From positions 186,001 through 250,000 of the forward strand of contig BLLK01000038.1 in NCBI GenBank assembly GCA_021927905.1: a DNA stretch of 64,000 bases. Direction: 5' to 3'. Shown here piece by piece: positions 21,147-31,024 of the stretch. A program made the position numbers and the translations under genes. The notes below the pieces were generated by a model that saw nothing but the letters and a program-made list of their open reading frames with translations, was not told the DNA's origin and made no database searches. Numbering within the stretch: position 1 is the first letter of the stretch; each line of letters begins with the position of its first letter. This DNA is from Chaetoceros tenuissimus. Taxonomy: Eukaryota > Bacillariophyta > Thalassiosirophyceae > Chaetocerotales > Chaetocerotaceae.

Positions 21147-21257
21147 TGGAAAAGATTCAGTTGAATCTTACATTATAATACATGGATGTTTCTGCACAAA
21201 AAGTTTTACATGTGTACATGCGAAGATTTCAGTGAAATTGTTCGTGATAAAATAATT

Positions 21258-23155
21258 TTAAAGCTCATCATTACTAGATTCTGGAGAGCTATCGCTAATA
21301 GTGTTATCGATCTGTGCCTTGGATCTTTCTTCTGCTTTTATTGCATCTTCTATTATTTCAAGCTGCTGCTGATATCTCGTCCTAGCGTCTTTATCTGCGG
21401 GGTTACTCAATACTTGTTGCCAATAACGTTGAAATAATTCTAAAGCCCCTGTTGAAGTAAATTTGCAAACAACTGCTTTTGTGACTTTTTTCTCGAAATC
21501 ATCGATTTCGTTACGCTTTAAATGCAACTGCGCTAATTGGAAGTCCACATCGCAGAAGTGTGGGTCAATCTTTTGCGCTAATTTCGCGTGCATGAATGCT
21601 TCATTGTAATCTACTTTCGCTGAATACAATCCAAATTGTCTTACTTTCGCCATTTCTAAATGAGATTTAGCGCTGTTTGGACAATTGCGCAAACTGCTTT
21701 CCAGTAAAGAAACGGGATGCATCCACTCAGAACTCCTCACTTGTATTTTCACCCATAAGAAAGATGAAAGGTTCATTAAACATATCAGGATTAAACCAAT
21801 AGTCTTTCTCTTAGATTCCTTCTTTGATACAAATGAGAATATCTGTGCAATACAGTAAGCATATAAAAGCGAGCTGGCAACAGTACTTGCAATAACAATT
21901 CTATCAGCGATAAACGTTCCAACACGAATAATTCCGCTGACTGGAAAGAGTGTTGCCATCCAAGATGCAAATGTCAAAGCTAGCAACAGATGCTTTATTT
22001 CCCGACAAGAAATCATGAATGTGGTCACCGAAACAATAAAAATACTGATTGGAATCCATAATCTTGAATCATTTTTATCCTCAATCTTTTCAATACAGTT
22101 GTATCCATATTCATGACTAAACCCCACAATATCCACCAATCCCATTCCTAGACTCTTGACAATATGGACACTAAGAATATACGAATAGTTGAGAAATCTC
22201 TCCATTCCATGAAATGTGTAAAATGGATTCTCGGCAGATCGAATCAGTCCTTCTGGTATATTGATACAGTCCATCTTATGACGCATGAATACAAGTCCAA
22301 AAGCGAGACTTGTAAATGTCATATACCTAAAAAATCTAAAGAAAACATGATGCATGATGCAATTCCAAGATTGCTCCTCATGTTTATTGCATGAAACCAT
22401 ATCCATACGTAAACATGTCAGACAAATTGCCGGATACAAAAATAAACTTGTCTCACAAGAAAGCAACCCCATTGCATTGAATAAAGCTGCGATGATTGGA
22501 TTCAGTGAAATATCCATTGATATGAGAGCAAATAGTAATGATAATAAATGAGCCCGATTCGCAATGTTGATAACTGACTCCACATGAGTGGGATGAAGCA
22601 TGAAAAGAATACTTGCAATAATTGAAAAATAATCTCCATATTTTTTCGTTGGGAAAACAGATAAATATAAAACTCCAACCATTTGAACAATAACTGCATG
22701 AATGATTACATTCAGAAATCTTTGAAAAAACAAGCCATCCATATTCAAAATATCAGCAATGTAGTATCCTCCACGAAATGAGAGTACAGTTACTGGTCTG
22801 TAAGATTTATGGGAACTCGCATCTTTCATTGGCCTAAGTGATGCATGGAAAGATATTGCTGAGACAATTCGAAATGTTCACTTTCAACTCGAACGTTGGG
22901 TCGTTGATCTTACCTTCCCCAATAGTCATTTCGAAATACATCATGTAATGAAGAACGTTGATTAGGATCGACAAGTATGTCCTTGTTCTGTTTCTCGCCT
23001 CGTACAAGCCAGGCTTCATCAAGTACAGCATCTGGATGCTTGATCAATTTTTCTCGACTAATGTATTCCGTAGATGTTGTCAGGGGTTGTAGATAGAGAG
23101 CAATTGACAAAATGTACACAATTCCTCGAAGTATCATTCGTTCATACTTCTTCAT
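21258..23155 (-). CDS. TMTC-like membrane protein with C-terminal TPRs
   Basis: Exons 23155..22914 and 22833..21258 (intron GTAAG...CTTAG, phase 2) join to 605 residues. The splice rebuilds NDYWGRPMKDASSHKSYRPV, matching the 'NDFWG...SHKSYRPL' luminal loop of TMTC proteins; neither exon alone has it. Other landmarks are HPTHVESVINIANRAHLLS (the 'HPIHTEAV..I.GRAD' region), many hydrophobic segments, a DUF1736-like part ending RVGTFIADRIVIAST, and a short TPR-like region after residue 480 (NSAKSHLEMAKVRQFGLYSA onward). In animals TMTC1-4 are ER O-mannosyltransferases acting on cadherins; the acceptor in a diatom is unknown. The TPR part is shorter than in animals. It is convergent with transporter B, with about 110 bp between stops. 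Confidence 0.82.
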
Positions 23156-23625
23156 GACAATACTGTTCTCATTTACGACTTGGAGTTTTTCCTAGAAAAT
23201 TTACGAAAAGGCAATTTGCTTGGATCTAATACCTCTACTTCTCCTATACTAAATTTCCTCAAATAGGATACTATTACAGATACCTTTGCTTATTCCTCTA
23301 AAGTAATAATGATGAAATGATTGTAGACACATCACGGCATGCTGTACTATAATGATTTAGGATTTAGGATTTGGCAAGGTAGAAGGTACCATACGTAGTA
23401 GACTTGGATGATATCTTTATTTGACGGTTAAATTTAGATTAACCGCCATGCCTCTCGCCACCATTCATTAAGAAACTGTGCAAATAATGAAAGAAAAAGC
23501 GTCAGGACATCAGGATAGCGAATACACAAATTGTCGGTCAATATCTAACTTCAATGGTAGCCATCGAACAAGTTTTTAACATTATTAGAAGTGTAGAAGA
23601 TTAAAAGAGATATCATTGAATAAAG
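23156..23625. other. Divergent intergenic region (TMTC / HSP70-like)
   Basis: About 470 bp separate divergent starts. A 7-bp inverted repeat CGGTTAA-N7-TTAACCG lies at 23425-23445, and a TTTAGGATTTAGGATTT word at about 23356-23372. No coding sequence is visible. Confidence 0.5.
23425..23445. promoter_or_regulatory. Inverted repeat CGGTTAA-N7-TTAACCG
   Basis: Two perfect 7-bp arms with a 7-nt spacer lie about 180 bp upstream of the HSP70-like start. The arm contains GTTAA/AACCG, close to Myb-type half-sites. A dimeric regulator site is possible; a chance repeat in AT-rich DNA cannot be excluded. Confidence 0.3.
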
Positions 23626-25716
23626 ATGAAGTCGACGTATAGCTTCCTACTGTGGTCAAGTGTAGTCCAAGCATTCTCTCCACAAACAAATTTTCCAAAA
23701 CACGTCACTAAGCTTTTCAATGAAATTGATGATTTCCAAATGCCAGACACAAACAAATTGATTTCAGACCTTCCAGCATCACAACGGGGTATTGGAGTAG
23801 GTATTGATCTAGGAACTACCAATAGTGCAATATCTATACTGAACGAAGAGGGCAACCCGAAATTAATCAAGGTCGAGGGAAAATCAACAATTCCAAGTGT
23901 AATTTCCATTCAACACAATAGAGACGCAGAAGATGAAGAATACAAACTTGAATTATGTGTAGGAGTGGATGATTCCCTGGATCACGCAGATGATAACCCT
24001 GATAAATTCTACTATCGTCACGTCAAACGAGTTATTGGTATGGGGACTACTACTGCGGCTGCATCTATAGAGGTTGTTCCTCATTTGGTCATCCGCACTG
24101 CATCTCAAAGGAGAAAAGGAAAAAGTATGAATAAAAAGAGTAAAAAAGAAGGTTTGGGTGGATTAGGCTTGGAGAAGATATTACAAGATGCAAGAGAGAA
24201 TCCAGTTCGATTGGCACTTCCAGAGGGGTTGAGTTCTACTCTATTGGAAGATGACGTAACTGAAGAAAATGAAGGTACAGTTGCACCCGAGGTTTTGTCA
24301 AGTAAAGTACTGAAAAAACTTTTTGAAACTGCTGAAGCAGAAACTGGAGAAAGGATAACTCGTGCAGTTATTGGTGTCCCAGCATATTTCAATGATTTGC
24401 AACGTGAAGCTACAATCACAGCTGCAACACTAGCTTCGTCTATTCCAAGAGAGAGAATACGGTTATTGAGAGAACCAGAAGCTGCAGCTTTGGCCTATGG
24501 AATTGGCAAGAAACAAGTTGGAAGAGGAGATGAAGAAGAATTGGTATTGGTTTTTGATCTTGGAGGAGGAACATTTGATGTGTCAATTCTTGAGGTTGGT
24601 GGAGGAATCTATGAAGTTGTTGCTACTGGTGGCAATAATATGCTAGGTGGAAGCGATTTTGATGCTCGTATAGCTCAATTCATTTCGAAGAAAATGGTAG
24701 AGCATGGCTGCGAGAAGAATTACTGGAAAGATGCTGGAGATGTAGCTGAGAAATTGGTCACTTCGTCTGAACAAGTTAGGATTGCTTTGAGTAATACAAA
24801 AGAAGTAATACTGGGTCTTCCAACAACTGCAGAAGGCTGGTTAGAGATGCAAGATCCAAAGGAAGTTGTACTTTCTACCAAGCAAAATGATGAAGAATTT
24901 GCTCACGTGTCTGATGTAGGAATCGCTGAAGATGGTCTTGCTCTTGTAAGACTATCAAGAAAGGCAATGGAAAAATTATGCGTTGAAGAATTTCTAGCAT
25001 TATTACGACCTGTACGCGAAGTTGCAATTCTAGCTGGAGCCATGCTTCCAGGAGATGCAAGTCCTTCAGCAGTAGAAGCTGTAATTGCAATGGAGGAGGA
25101 ACTTGAATTAGAACTTGCACAGAATGCTGATACGTTTGCCAATTTTTATGATGAAAGTGGAGAAGCAGTAGAGGACGAAGTGGATGATGAAATATCGGAA
25201 GATATGTTGCTACAAATTAGAGAAATGGAATTAAAAGCTCAAAAGAAAAAACAGCAAAAGGGAAGGAAACGAGCACGTAATACTCAAAAAGATGAAAGGA
25301 AATTCCGCGAACAAAAACGCAAAGCAGATGAAGAAGCAAAGAGAAAGGCTAACGCTAGTAATGTCAAGGTACGAGATGGAATCAATGGTAGAAGAATCAC
25401 TCAAGTTGTTCTTGTAGGAGGAGCAACAAGAATGCCTGCGATTGGAAGATTACTTGCTGCGTCTACAGGTGTCGTTCCTCAAAAGACTGTGAATCCTGAC
25501 GAGTGTGTTGCTTTAGGGTGTGCTGTCCAAGTAGGTATTTTAGATGGAATCAATACTGACTTACAGGTTCTATCCCCAATAGAGGCAGCAATGATGAGAG
25601 CATTGGCAAAGAAAAGGGGATTAGATGTCGAAAATGACGATGACGAATTTGGAGATTTCGATGACTTTGACGATTTTGATTTTGAAGGAGGTTACTCAGA
25701 AACAGTGTATTACTAA
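23626..25716 (+). CDS. Plastid-type divergent HSP70-like ATPase without substrate-binding domain
   Basis: This intronless gene encodes 696 residues. The start MKSTYSFLLWSSVVQAFSPQ looks like a signal peptide ending at A|F, the diatom plastid bipartite signature. The nucleotide-binding domain is complete in its motifs: phosphate-1 GIDLGTTNSA (about 58-67), connect-1 region VIGVPAYFNDLQREAT, phosphate-2 VFDLGGGTFDVSILEV, and adenosine motif VVLVGGATRMPAIGRLL. The last lies only about 90 residues from the end, leaving no room for the beta-sandwich substrate domain and lid; an acidic DDDEFGDFDDFDDFD tail replaces them. A Lys/Glu-rich, coiled-coil-like insert of about 150 residues interrupts the domain before the adenosine motif. 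It may act as a co-chaperone-like ATPase in the plastid; substrates are unknown. Confidence 0.85.
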   Translation: MKSTYSFLLWSSVVQAFSPQTNFPKHVTKLFNEIDDFQMPDTNKLISDLPASQRGIGVGIDLGTTNSAISILNEEGNPKLIKVEGKSTIPSVISIQHNRDAEDEEYKLELCVGVDDSLDHADDNPDKFYYRHVKRVIGMGTTTAAASIEVVPHLVIRTASQRRKGKSMNKKSKKEGLGGLGLEKILQDARENPVRLALPEGLSSTLLEDDVTEENEGTVAPEVLSSKVLKKLFETAEAETGERITRAVIGVPAYFNDLQREATITAATLASSIPRERIRLLREPEAAALAYGIGKKQVGRGDEEELVLVFDLGGGTFDVSILEVGGGIYEVVATGGNNMLGGSDFDARIAQFISKKMVEHGCEKNYWKDAGDVAEKLVTSSEQVRIALSNTKEVILGLPTTAEGWLEMQDPKEVVLSTKQNDEEFAHVSDVGIAEDGLALVRLSRKAMEKLCVEEFLALLRPVREVAILAGAMLPGDASPSAVEAVIAMEEELELELAQNADTFANFYDESGEAVEDEVDDEISEDMLLQIREMELKAQKKKQQKGRKRARNTQKDERKFREQKRKADEEAKRKANASNVKVRDGINGRRITQVVLVGGATRMPAIGRLLAASTGVVPQKTVNPDECVALGCAVQVGILDGINTDLQVLSPIEAAMMRALAKKRGLDVENDDDEFGDFDDFDDFDFEGGYSETVYY

Positions 25717-25836
25717 GTCCTAGTTAATATTGACATTGTTTTAGTTATTATTTATTAGCCTTTACTTATCAAATAATTTGTGAACTATACGTGCATTTCG
25801 TCCTTTCAAACATTATTCTTGCAACAAGATTCTAGT

Positions 25837-26241
25837 TGTATTCCGCCATCCTGTAGAGAAATGGATTATTGTGCATTTGATGGCTATACAAAATTGATCA
25901 GATTGAGTGTACCGCAGCACACTCAAATTGGTGAATATGTGATCGGTGGTGGTACTGCATTGATGAAAGCTTCTCCATTTCCTATTGATAGCTATGTGAG
26001 TGATGAGGAAGTGATTGAATGGATTAAAAGCCGCCACGAAGACAATCAATTTACTCTACATCGAGCTTGTTCGTCATATAACCCTTTAGACGAGGTCGTT
26101 TTTGATATAGTCAAAAGGCAAAGCCTTAAAGCTTTCAAGAAAAAAGATAGCGTTGGAGTGACACCTTCGCAATATCTATCGGAAAATCCGTTTACAGAAA
26201 TAAAAGATTATCAAACGTTATCCTTGGGTGAAATAGTATGA
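25837..26241 (+). pseudogene. 5'-truncated BspA-like leucine-rich repeat gene fragment
   Basis: The homologous part starts at CIPPSCREMDYCAF, the last LRR_5 repeat, and runs through RLSVPQHTQIGEYVIGG, then the C-terminal block with HRACSSYNPLDEVVFDIVKR and SVGVTPSQYLSENPF. The same modules occur in the gene at 63.1 kb (HKICCAYQPTAEAIHQIL, SIGISPVEYLQENPF). The upstream repeats and N-terminus are absent, and the stop comes soon after ENPFTEIKD, earlier than I expect for the family. An ATG at 25861 could still yield a product of about 126 residues, so expression cannot be excluded. It sits just after the HSP70-like gene on the same strand, with AT-rich sequence across the breakpoint. A truncated duplicate is the simplest reading. 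Confidence 0.7.
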
Positions 26242-26326
26242 ATGAAGAATACAATAAATTGAAAGGGAAGTAAGAGTGTAGATAATTCCCTATATATATC
26301 TTCTTATCAGACATGATCTGCAGCTT

Positions 26327-28024
26327 TTAGCAATCAGCTACATTCCTCCCCCCTTCCTTCACATACACGCATCGACACATTGGACAATCATCATGATCCA
26401 TCAACCATGGCACTATACAATCCGTATGAAACGCATGACAACATTCCTCATTCTTCGACCATGCCACATCATCACCCTTCACATAGCCTTCGCAGCATAT
26501 AGGACATGATCTTGGCGAGTACAATGACTCGTCCAAGCTTTCCATATCCAAATGTATATTCATTTCTGATCGTATAGATCGTAGTGTTTCTATGCATATA
26601 TCATCTTTCTTGTCATTGATTGCAATGCCACCACCTTGCTCTTCATCACCGCCAAGTTCCTCATGATTCAACGAGAGTCTCATGGATGCGATACGTTCCG
26701 ATCTTTCTCTGATGATTGCTTCATGTGGAAATATAACATCGCCCTCGTCTATGTTAATACTTTGACTATTATCTGCAATTGTCCCCATAACAACACTTTC
26801 TCCACTGTCATCTTGGTTGCCGCCATTGCTTTGACTACTTTTAGTGATAACCTTCTACTCATCCATGTTAACATAGAATGTCATGAGAATGTAAATATGA
26901 TATATGATGTATGAAATACTTAGATGCACAAATATATTACATAAACTCACCCTGTGAATAATGTTTGTAAGAATAAATTGTCGTCGAACATCTCTTTCAT
27001 CAACGATACTGCTTCCTGTATGTTGAGTCTGCTGAGGAGTACGTTGCGCTGGTCTCGTCCTTAAGTTAGTGGATCGTGCTGCATTGTTGTTTGCATTTTG
27101 AGATGAATTATTGGCGCATTTCAGACATCCACCAACAAAACACAATGCAACTACCGCTCCCAATACAGCAAGTATCTTTGTCGTAGGATCGATATCATCA
27201 TCATCGTCATCGTCATCGTCATCATTATTATTCCAATTCCAAGATGATGGAGTTGGCCAAGGAGTTGGACTTGCACTCAGTACTGAAGTCATAACGATAG
27301 TAGGACTTGCACTTGGTAGCGTTGTCGAGCTAATCAAATTGCCTGTTTGGACCAAATTGGTTTTACTGTAAGTAGTATCCCAAGTATTGGTAATTGTATT
27401 GAAGGCCTGGACCCAAACGGTGTTTACTCTATTATCACTCCATGGATGATCCAATTTAACACACTGGACTTCGTGTTTTGTATAGAATGTCATCCCAATG
27501 TAGAACTCGTCGTTTACATCCGGTCTTCCACCCCAAAAAGGGCCGTTACTTGGAGAGAATGCATTATGAGGACCAAATTTATCGAAATTAATAGAGTTTG
27601 CCATATCGTAAGATCCACTGTGAATGGCTGTTCCAGCATTGGGGATTGGAGTTCCACTGCAGTCGGTAGTTGGGAAAAATTGAATGTAGGAAACATCCCA
27701 AGCGTGACTTTGCACATCAGAACCTTTCACTAACTCAGATGGTTTGGACCAAAGTCTCCAGCTTGTACTGGTTACAGTTGTCGTTATTCCTCCTCCACAT
27801 GCACAACATGCTTCATTTGCCAACATTCCAAAGTTTCGTTGGGATTCAACACTAATTCTACAGAGAGAACCCAACACTTTTTCATGCCATGCACAAGTGA
27901 ATGTTGGCCCATCGCTATTATACCAAGGTTGCCCACCATTGACAGTTACATCTGTACAAGATGATACGAAAGTGAGAGATGAAGCAAAGAAGAAGAGAAG
28001 AACAACTAAAAGTTTCGTGTGCAT
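26327..28024 (-). CDS. Transmembrane RING-H2 protein with secreted-type ectodomain
   Basis: Exons 28024..26951 and 26854..26327 (96-bp intron, GTGAGT...AGTAG, phase 0) give 533 residues. The start MHTKLLVVLLFFFASS is a signal peptide. Next comes a Cys-rich module starting CTDVTVNGG and ending ACCACGGG, a pattern common in diatom secreted proteins, then a discoidin-like domain (WRLWSKPSE, SHAWDVSYIQFF, EFYIGMTFYTKHEVQCVKL, NTVWVQAFN). A Pro/Ser stalk, an Asp10 run and a membrane helix (ILAVLGAVVALCFVGGCL) follow. The cytosolic tail ends with a RING-H2 (CPICCEGYV, CHAFHTDC, CPMCR). The layout suggests a membrane E3 ubiquitin ligase whose lumenal or surface domain binds a ligand, perhaps sugar. 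The RING is entirely in exon 2, so unspliced transcripts would lack it. Confidence 0.8.
27194..27229. repeat. ATC/GTC trinucleotide microsatellite encoding poly-Asp
   Basis: A run of ATC/GTC triplets on the plus strand encodes ten consecutive Asp residues just outside the membrane helix of the RING-H2 protein. The length could vary between strains. Confidence 0.8.
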
Positions 28025-28507
28025 GGGCTCCTGCTTTTGCTTCTTCAAGTAAGTCAAATTGAAAATATAGCTTAGTAGCAACTTCGAATGGCAATAAAAA
28101 CTTCGGAGAGATGATGAGTTTTCTCTGTCATATATTATTAGTGATGACAAATTTCCTATGTTCTATGTTCATGTACTACTGCAGTTCACGTTTTTGTTGT
28201 TGTTGTTTGTTGTTCTCCTGTACCAATGACGGGGTATTGACTCGACTCTGACGTCATAACTCTGACATCAAACTCCTACCTGTGATGGATAGCAAAGTTC
28301 TGCCGAACGCCAAACGCGAACGCGAAGAAGAATATTTTCATTGAAATAAATACAAGATACCATACCAACATTATTTGATACTTATCCACCACAATATTGC
28401 TTGTTGAACAAAGTAGCAACTCAAAGAAGGACTTTATACGCTTCTTTAGATATTGCGCTAGCTGGAGGCAGAAATTTCTCTCAAAATATATTATATTTAC
28501 TTCGAAA
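28025..28507. other. Divergent promoter region (RING protein / TraB-like)
   Basis: Nearly 500 bp lie between divergent starts. They contain a CRE palindrome and a degenerate second copy at 28246-28270. The sequence 28184-28215 is a TTGTTG-rich low-complexity run. No additional gene is visible. Confidence 0.5.
28246..28270. promoter_or_regulatory. CRE palindrome with a 14-bp-spaced second copy
   Basis: CTCTGACGTCA (28246-28256) is followed by CTCTGACATCA (28260-28270), one mismatch in 11 bases, 14 bp start to start. The first contains the full palindrome TGACGTCA (28249-28256). Such spacing suggests paired bZIP sites. Confidence 0.5.
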
Positions 28508-28552
28508 ATGACACCGACAAATAGATCGAGAGCAACTTCAACTTGTGTCACG

Positions 28553-30037
28553 ATGAAAACATGTCTAGTAATATCAACGCTTTCATATTGTTTCCAACAA
28601 TGCCATGCATTTTCTACAATGTCCATGTCTACAAACAAAGTATCGAAGATGAATAGGAATGCTATGGCACCGATAAAGCGAAAAGATGTCAAATATATTC
28701 GCATCCAACCTCGTAATGCTAGAGGAAACAGAAGAATCTTTGAGCTGCAAACTGCTGTAGCAACTTATTCCAAGACTTTACCAGACTCAGATAGTATCAG
28801 CACTATTGATTTGCACTCCCAACTTCATTTTGGAGACGAAATGTACTTTGACTACTATAATACACCAGAATTCAATTCAAAGTATGACAATGTCTTTTAC
28901 GAACTCATCGTGTCCAATAGTCAACTTCAAACCAAGGCGAATGGATCCAAATACTTGTCAAAGTCAAAAGATTCTAGATTCAAAAATCCAGTGGCACCGA
29001 CACCACAAGATGAAAATACTGCAAATGCATATAATCTGTCCTGTCAACTAAATGTCATTGACTACACACAACCAAACTTTGTCCATTGTGATACAACTAG
29101 GGAAGAATATCAAGCAATAGTATCCAAATCAATGTCCAACAATGTTAATGAAGAAATATTTGCAATGGCATCTACAGCAATTGCCCCATTTGCAGAATAT
29201 ACAAATGCACTCATACGACCAATTACGCCTTCTACAGATAACATTCTTTCGTCCCAACGATTATTTTCCAATTTATTCCTAGATGGTGATATGCTTGCCA
29301 AAGTCTTTCGCATTTTACTATGGAGTTTTAGTCCTTCGCCAGAAGTTTCTGTATTGTTGTTAGATTGGAGTTCGTTGATTCCTAAACCCTCCGGGATGAT
29401 TTCACCAATTTTTATTCCTGTTTTGGAAGCATTATTGACAGGGAATATATTGGAAGCTAGGCGTTTAGTATTTTCGCAATTGGTTACAAATGGTCAAACT
29501 GCTGGTGGAATGGACGAGACATTGGTGACAAAGAGGAATGAAGTCGCTCTTGAGAAAATGATGAATTGCATCAATCAAGAAGACAAAAGAAATTCGAGTA
29601 GACATGCATTGTTGTATGGTGCTATGCACTGTCAAGATTTGCAAAATAGATTAGTAAAAGAGGGATATAGTTTGACCAATATTGATTGGAGAACTGCGTG
29701 GTCAGTAAGTGTTCCAACAATTGGAAGCGGTAATGAAACTCCTCAAAAGAATGTGAATACTAGCAAAAGTGCCGGAGGCTTGTCTTGGGGACAGTTTGCT
29801 TTTGCAGATGCTAAGGATATTGGAATCGGATTGTTTGTCGTCCCTTTATACTTAATGATTGGTGGATTAGATTGGATATCAACAATCAAGGAAATCTCTC
29901 ATTCAGTGGACGTTGGCTCTACAGTTGATGCTGGTCTTATAGGCATTTTCTATCTGATGCGACATTTGGCCATGTATCTCGGTCTGTCAAAATTTGTTGT
30001 AGAATGGGATGGCGAAGTCAAGCTATTTGAAAAGTAA
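28553..30037 (+). CDS. Plastid-targeted TraB/PrgY-like protein
   Basis: I take the ATG at 28553, which gives 494 residues beginning MKTCLVISTLSYCFQQCHAF, a signal peptide with A|F cleavage typical of diatom plastid import; ATGs at 28508 and further upstream extend the leader. The N-terminal conserved part reads DLHSQLHFGDEMYFDYYN, then YDNVFYELIV, matching the 'H.gd..YY..l....d.V.yEl' start of TraB-type proteins. The later RHALLYGAMHCQDLQNRL resembles the family's second motif ('vGagHl.gl...L'). Hydrophobic segments near the C-terminus (IGLFVVPLYLMIGGL and GLIGIFYLMRHLAMYLGL) may anchor it in a plastid membrane. Plant homologues are known but poorly characterised; I assign no reaction. Family membership rests on motif recall. 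Confidence 0.62.
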   Translation: MKTCLVISTLSYCFQQCHAFSTMSMSTNKVSKMNRNAMAPIKRKDVKYIRIQPRNARGNRRIFELQTAVATYSKTLPDSDSISTIDLHSQLHFGDEMYFDYYNTPEFNSKYDNVFYELIVSNSQLQTKANGSKYLSKSKDSRFKNPVAPTPQDENTANAYNLSCQLNVIDYTQPNFVHCDTTREEYQAIVSKSMSNNVNEEIFAMASTAIAPFAEYTNALIRPITPSTDNILSSQRLFSNLFLDGDMLAKVFRILLWSFSPSPEVSVLLLDWSSLIPKPSGMISPIFIPVLEALLTGNILEARRLVFSQLVTNGQTAGGMDETLVTKRNEVALEKMMNCINQEDKRNSSRHALLYGAMHCQDLQNRLVKEGYSLTNIDWRTAWSVSVPTIGSGNETPQKNVNTSKSAGGLSWGQFAFADAKDIGIGLFVVPLYLMIGGLDWISTIKEISHSVDVGSTVDAGLIGIFYLMRHLAMYLGLSKFVVEWDGEVKLFEK

Positions 30038-30152
30038 AGTTGTACTAGGAATTTGATTAGGAAGCAGGATGAACGAATCAAAATACTTATTTATAATGTA
30101 ACACTAGTTAGATATAAAAGTCTCGGGATACATCTCAGACTCTCTCCCACGT

Positions 30153-30596
30153 TTACGTAGTATCCAAACTGAAACTCATTAATGCCTTGAATTCTTCATA
30201 ATCTAGCTCTGCATCTCCGTTAATATCAATACCGTACAATAAGTCCTTGATTTCTTGCTTGTTCAAATGCTGATTATTTTTTGCTACCAAGGATTGAATT
30301 TCATCCATAGAAATAGTTCCCGAGTTATCTTTATCCAGCATTTGAAATGCAGATTTGAGTTCAAAGTCACAGTGTAAACCTTCTTGCTCAAAGATTCTAC
30401 AGAATTCTTGGAAAGATATCAAGCCGTCATTGTTTGAATCCAGTGTTGCCATTACATTCTTGATTTCTTCAGCATTCATTTGATGACCAAACCGCCGAAT
30501 CACTTGTGCAAACTCTTGCTCAGAAATGAATCCATCATTGTTCAAGTCAAATGTATTAAAGACAGAACTTAAATCTTCCTTATCAATTTGAAGCAT
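30153..30596 (-). CDS. Calmodulin-like protein with four EF-hands
   Basis: This single exon encodes 147 residues, the length of calmodulin. Four EF-hand loops are visible: DLNNDGFISEQE, DSNNDGLISFQE, DKDNSGTISMDE and DINGDAELDYEE. The first three keep all coordinating positions. The fourth has Ala at loop position 6, where Gly is usual, so its affinity may be reduced. The linker between lobes contains a Cys. Divergence from canonical calmodulin, including in the central helix, makes this a calmodulin-like sensor or centrin-type relative rather than calmodulin itself. It probably works in the cytosol or nucleus as a Ca2+ switch. It is divergent from the DUF2061 pseudogene and lies close downstream of the TraB-like gene in opposite orientation. 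Confidence 0.93.
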   Translation of the reverse strand: MLQIDKEDLSSVFNTFDLNNDGFISEQEFAQVIRRFGHQMNAEEIKNVMATLDSNNDGLISFQEFCRIFEQEGLHCDFELKSAFQMLDKDNSGTISMDEIQSLVAKNNQHLNKQEIKDLLYGIDINGDAELDYEEFKALMSFSLDTT

Positions 30597-31024
30597 ATTT
30601 CTAAATGAAAAATGAGTTCAATTTTTGACCGTACCGTACATCAATTTAATTTAGGATTGGTCATGTTGGTGTCCACTTTTGTTACTTTGTATACAATTGT
30701 CTTTTTAGCATATAACTATACTACTGCTACTGCTTATTGTAAATCTTTTTGCTGAGAAAACAAAAGTTTCTGCAGATGATGGCAATGTTTTGAAGAGGGT
30801 CTGTGTCCACATGTCATTGTTGCTTTTTTAGATTTTTTTGGTGCCGACCGACGTCATCGAAATTCTCCGCCAGATGACCGGAGTATTACACGTAACCACT
30901 CCAACGTCGTACTACAGCCAATGATCCAATGATGTGTCCATGTAATTGCATCATTTCTTCTACCCTGGAAACCAGAAAGCACATTATTTATGAATTGAAT
31001 TTGCTGAATCTATTGCAAGTGAAT
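30597..31024. other. Divergent intergenic region (calmodulin-like / DUF2061)
   Basis: A CGACGTCAT word (about 30849-30857), containing the palindromic GACGTC core, lies roughly 250 bp from the calmodulin-like start. The remainder is T-rich without coding potential. Confidence 0.45.

Noticed and set aside
23356-23372. TTTAGGATTTAGGATTT as telomere-like repeat
   Set aside because: There are only two imperfect units, inside an ordinary promoter; this is not evidence of a chromosome end or interstitial telomere.
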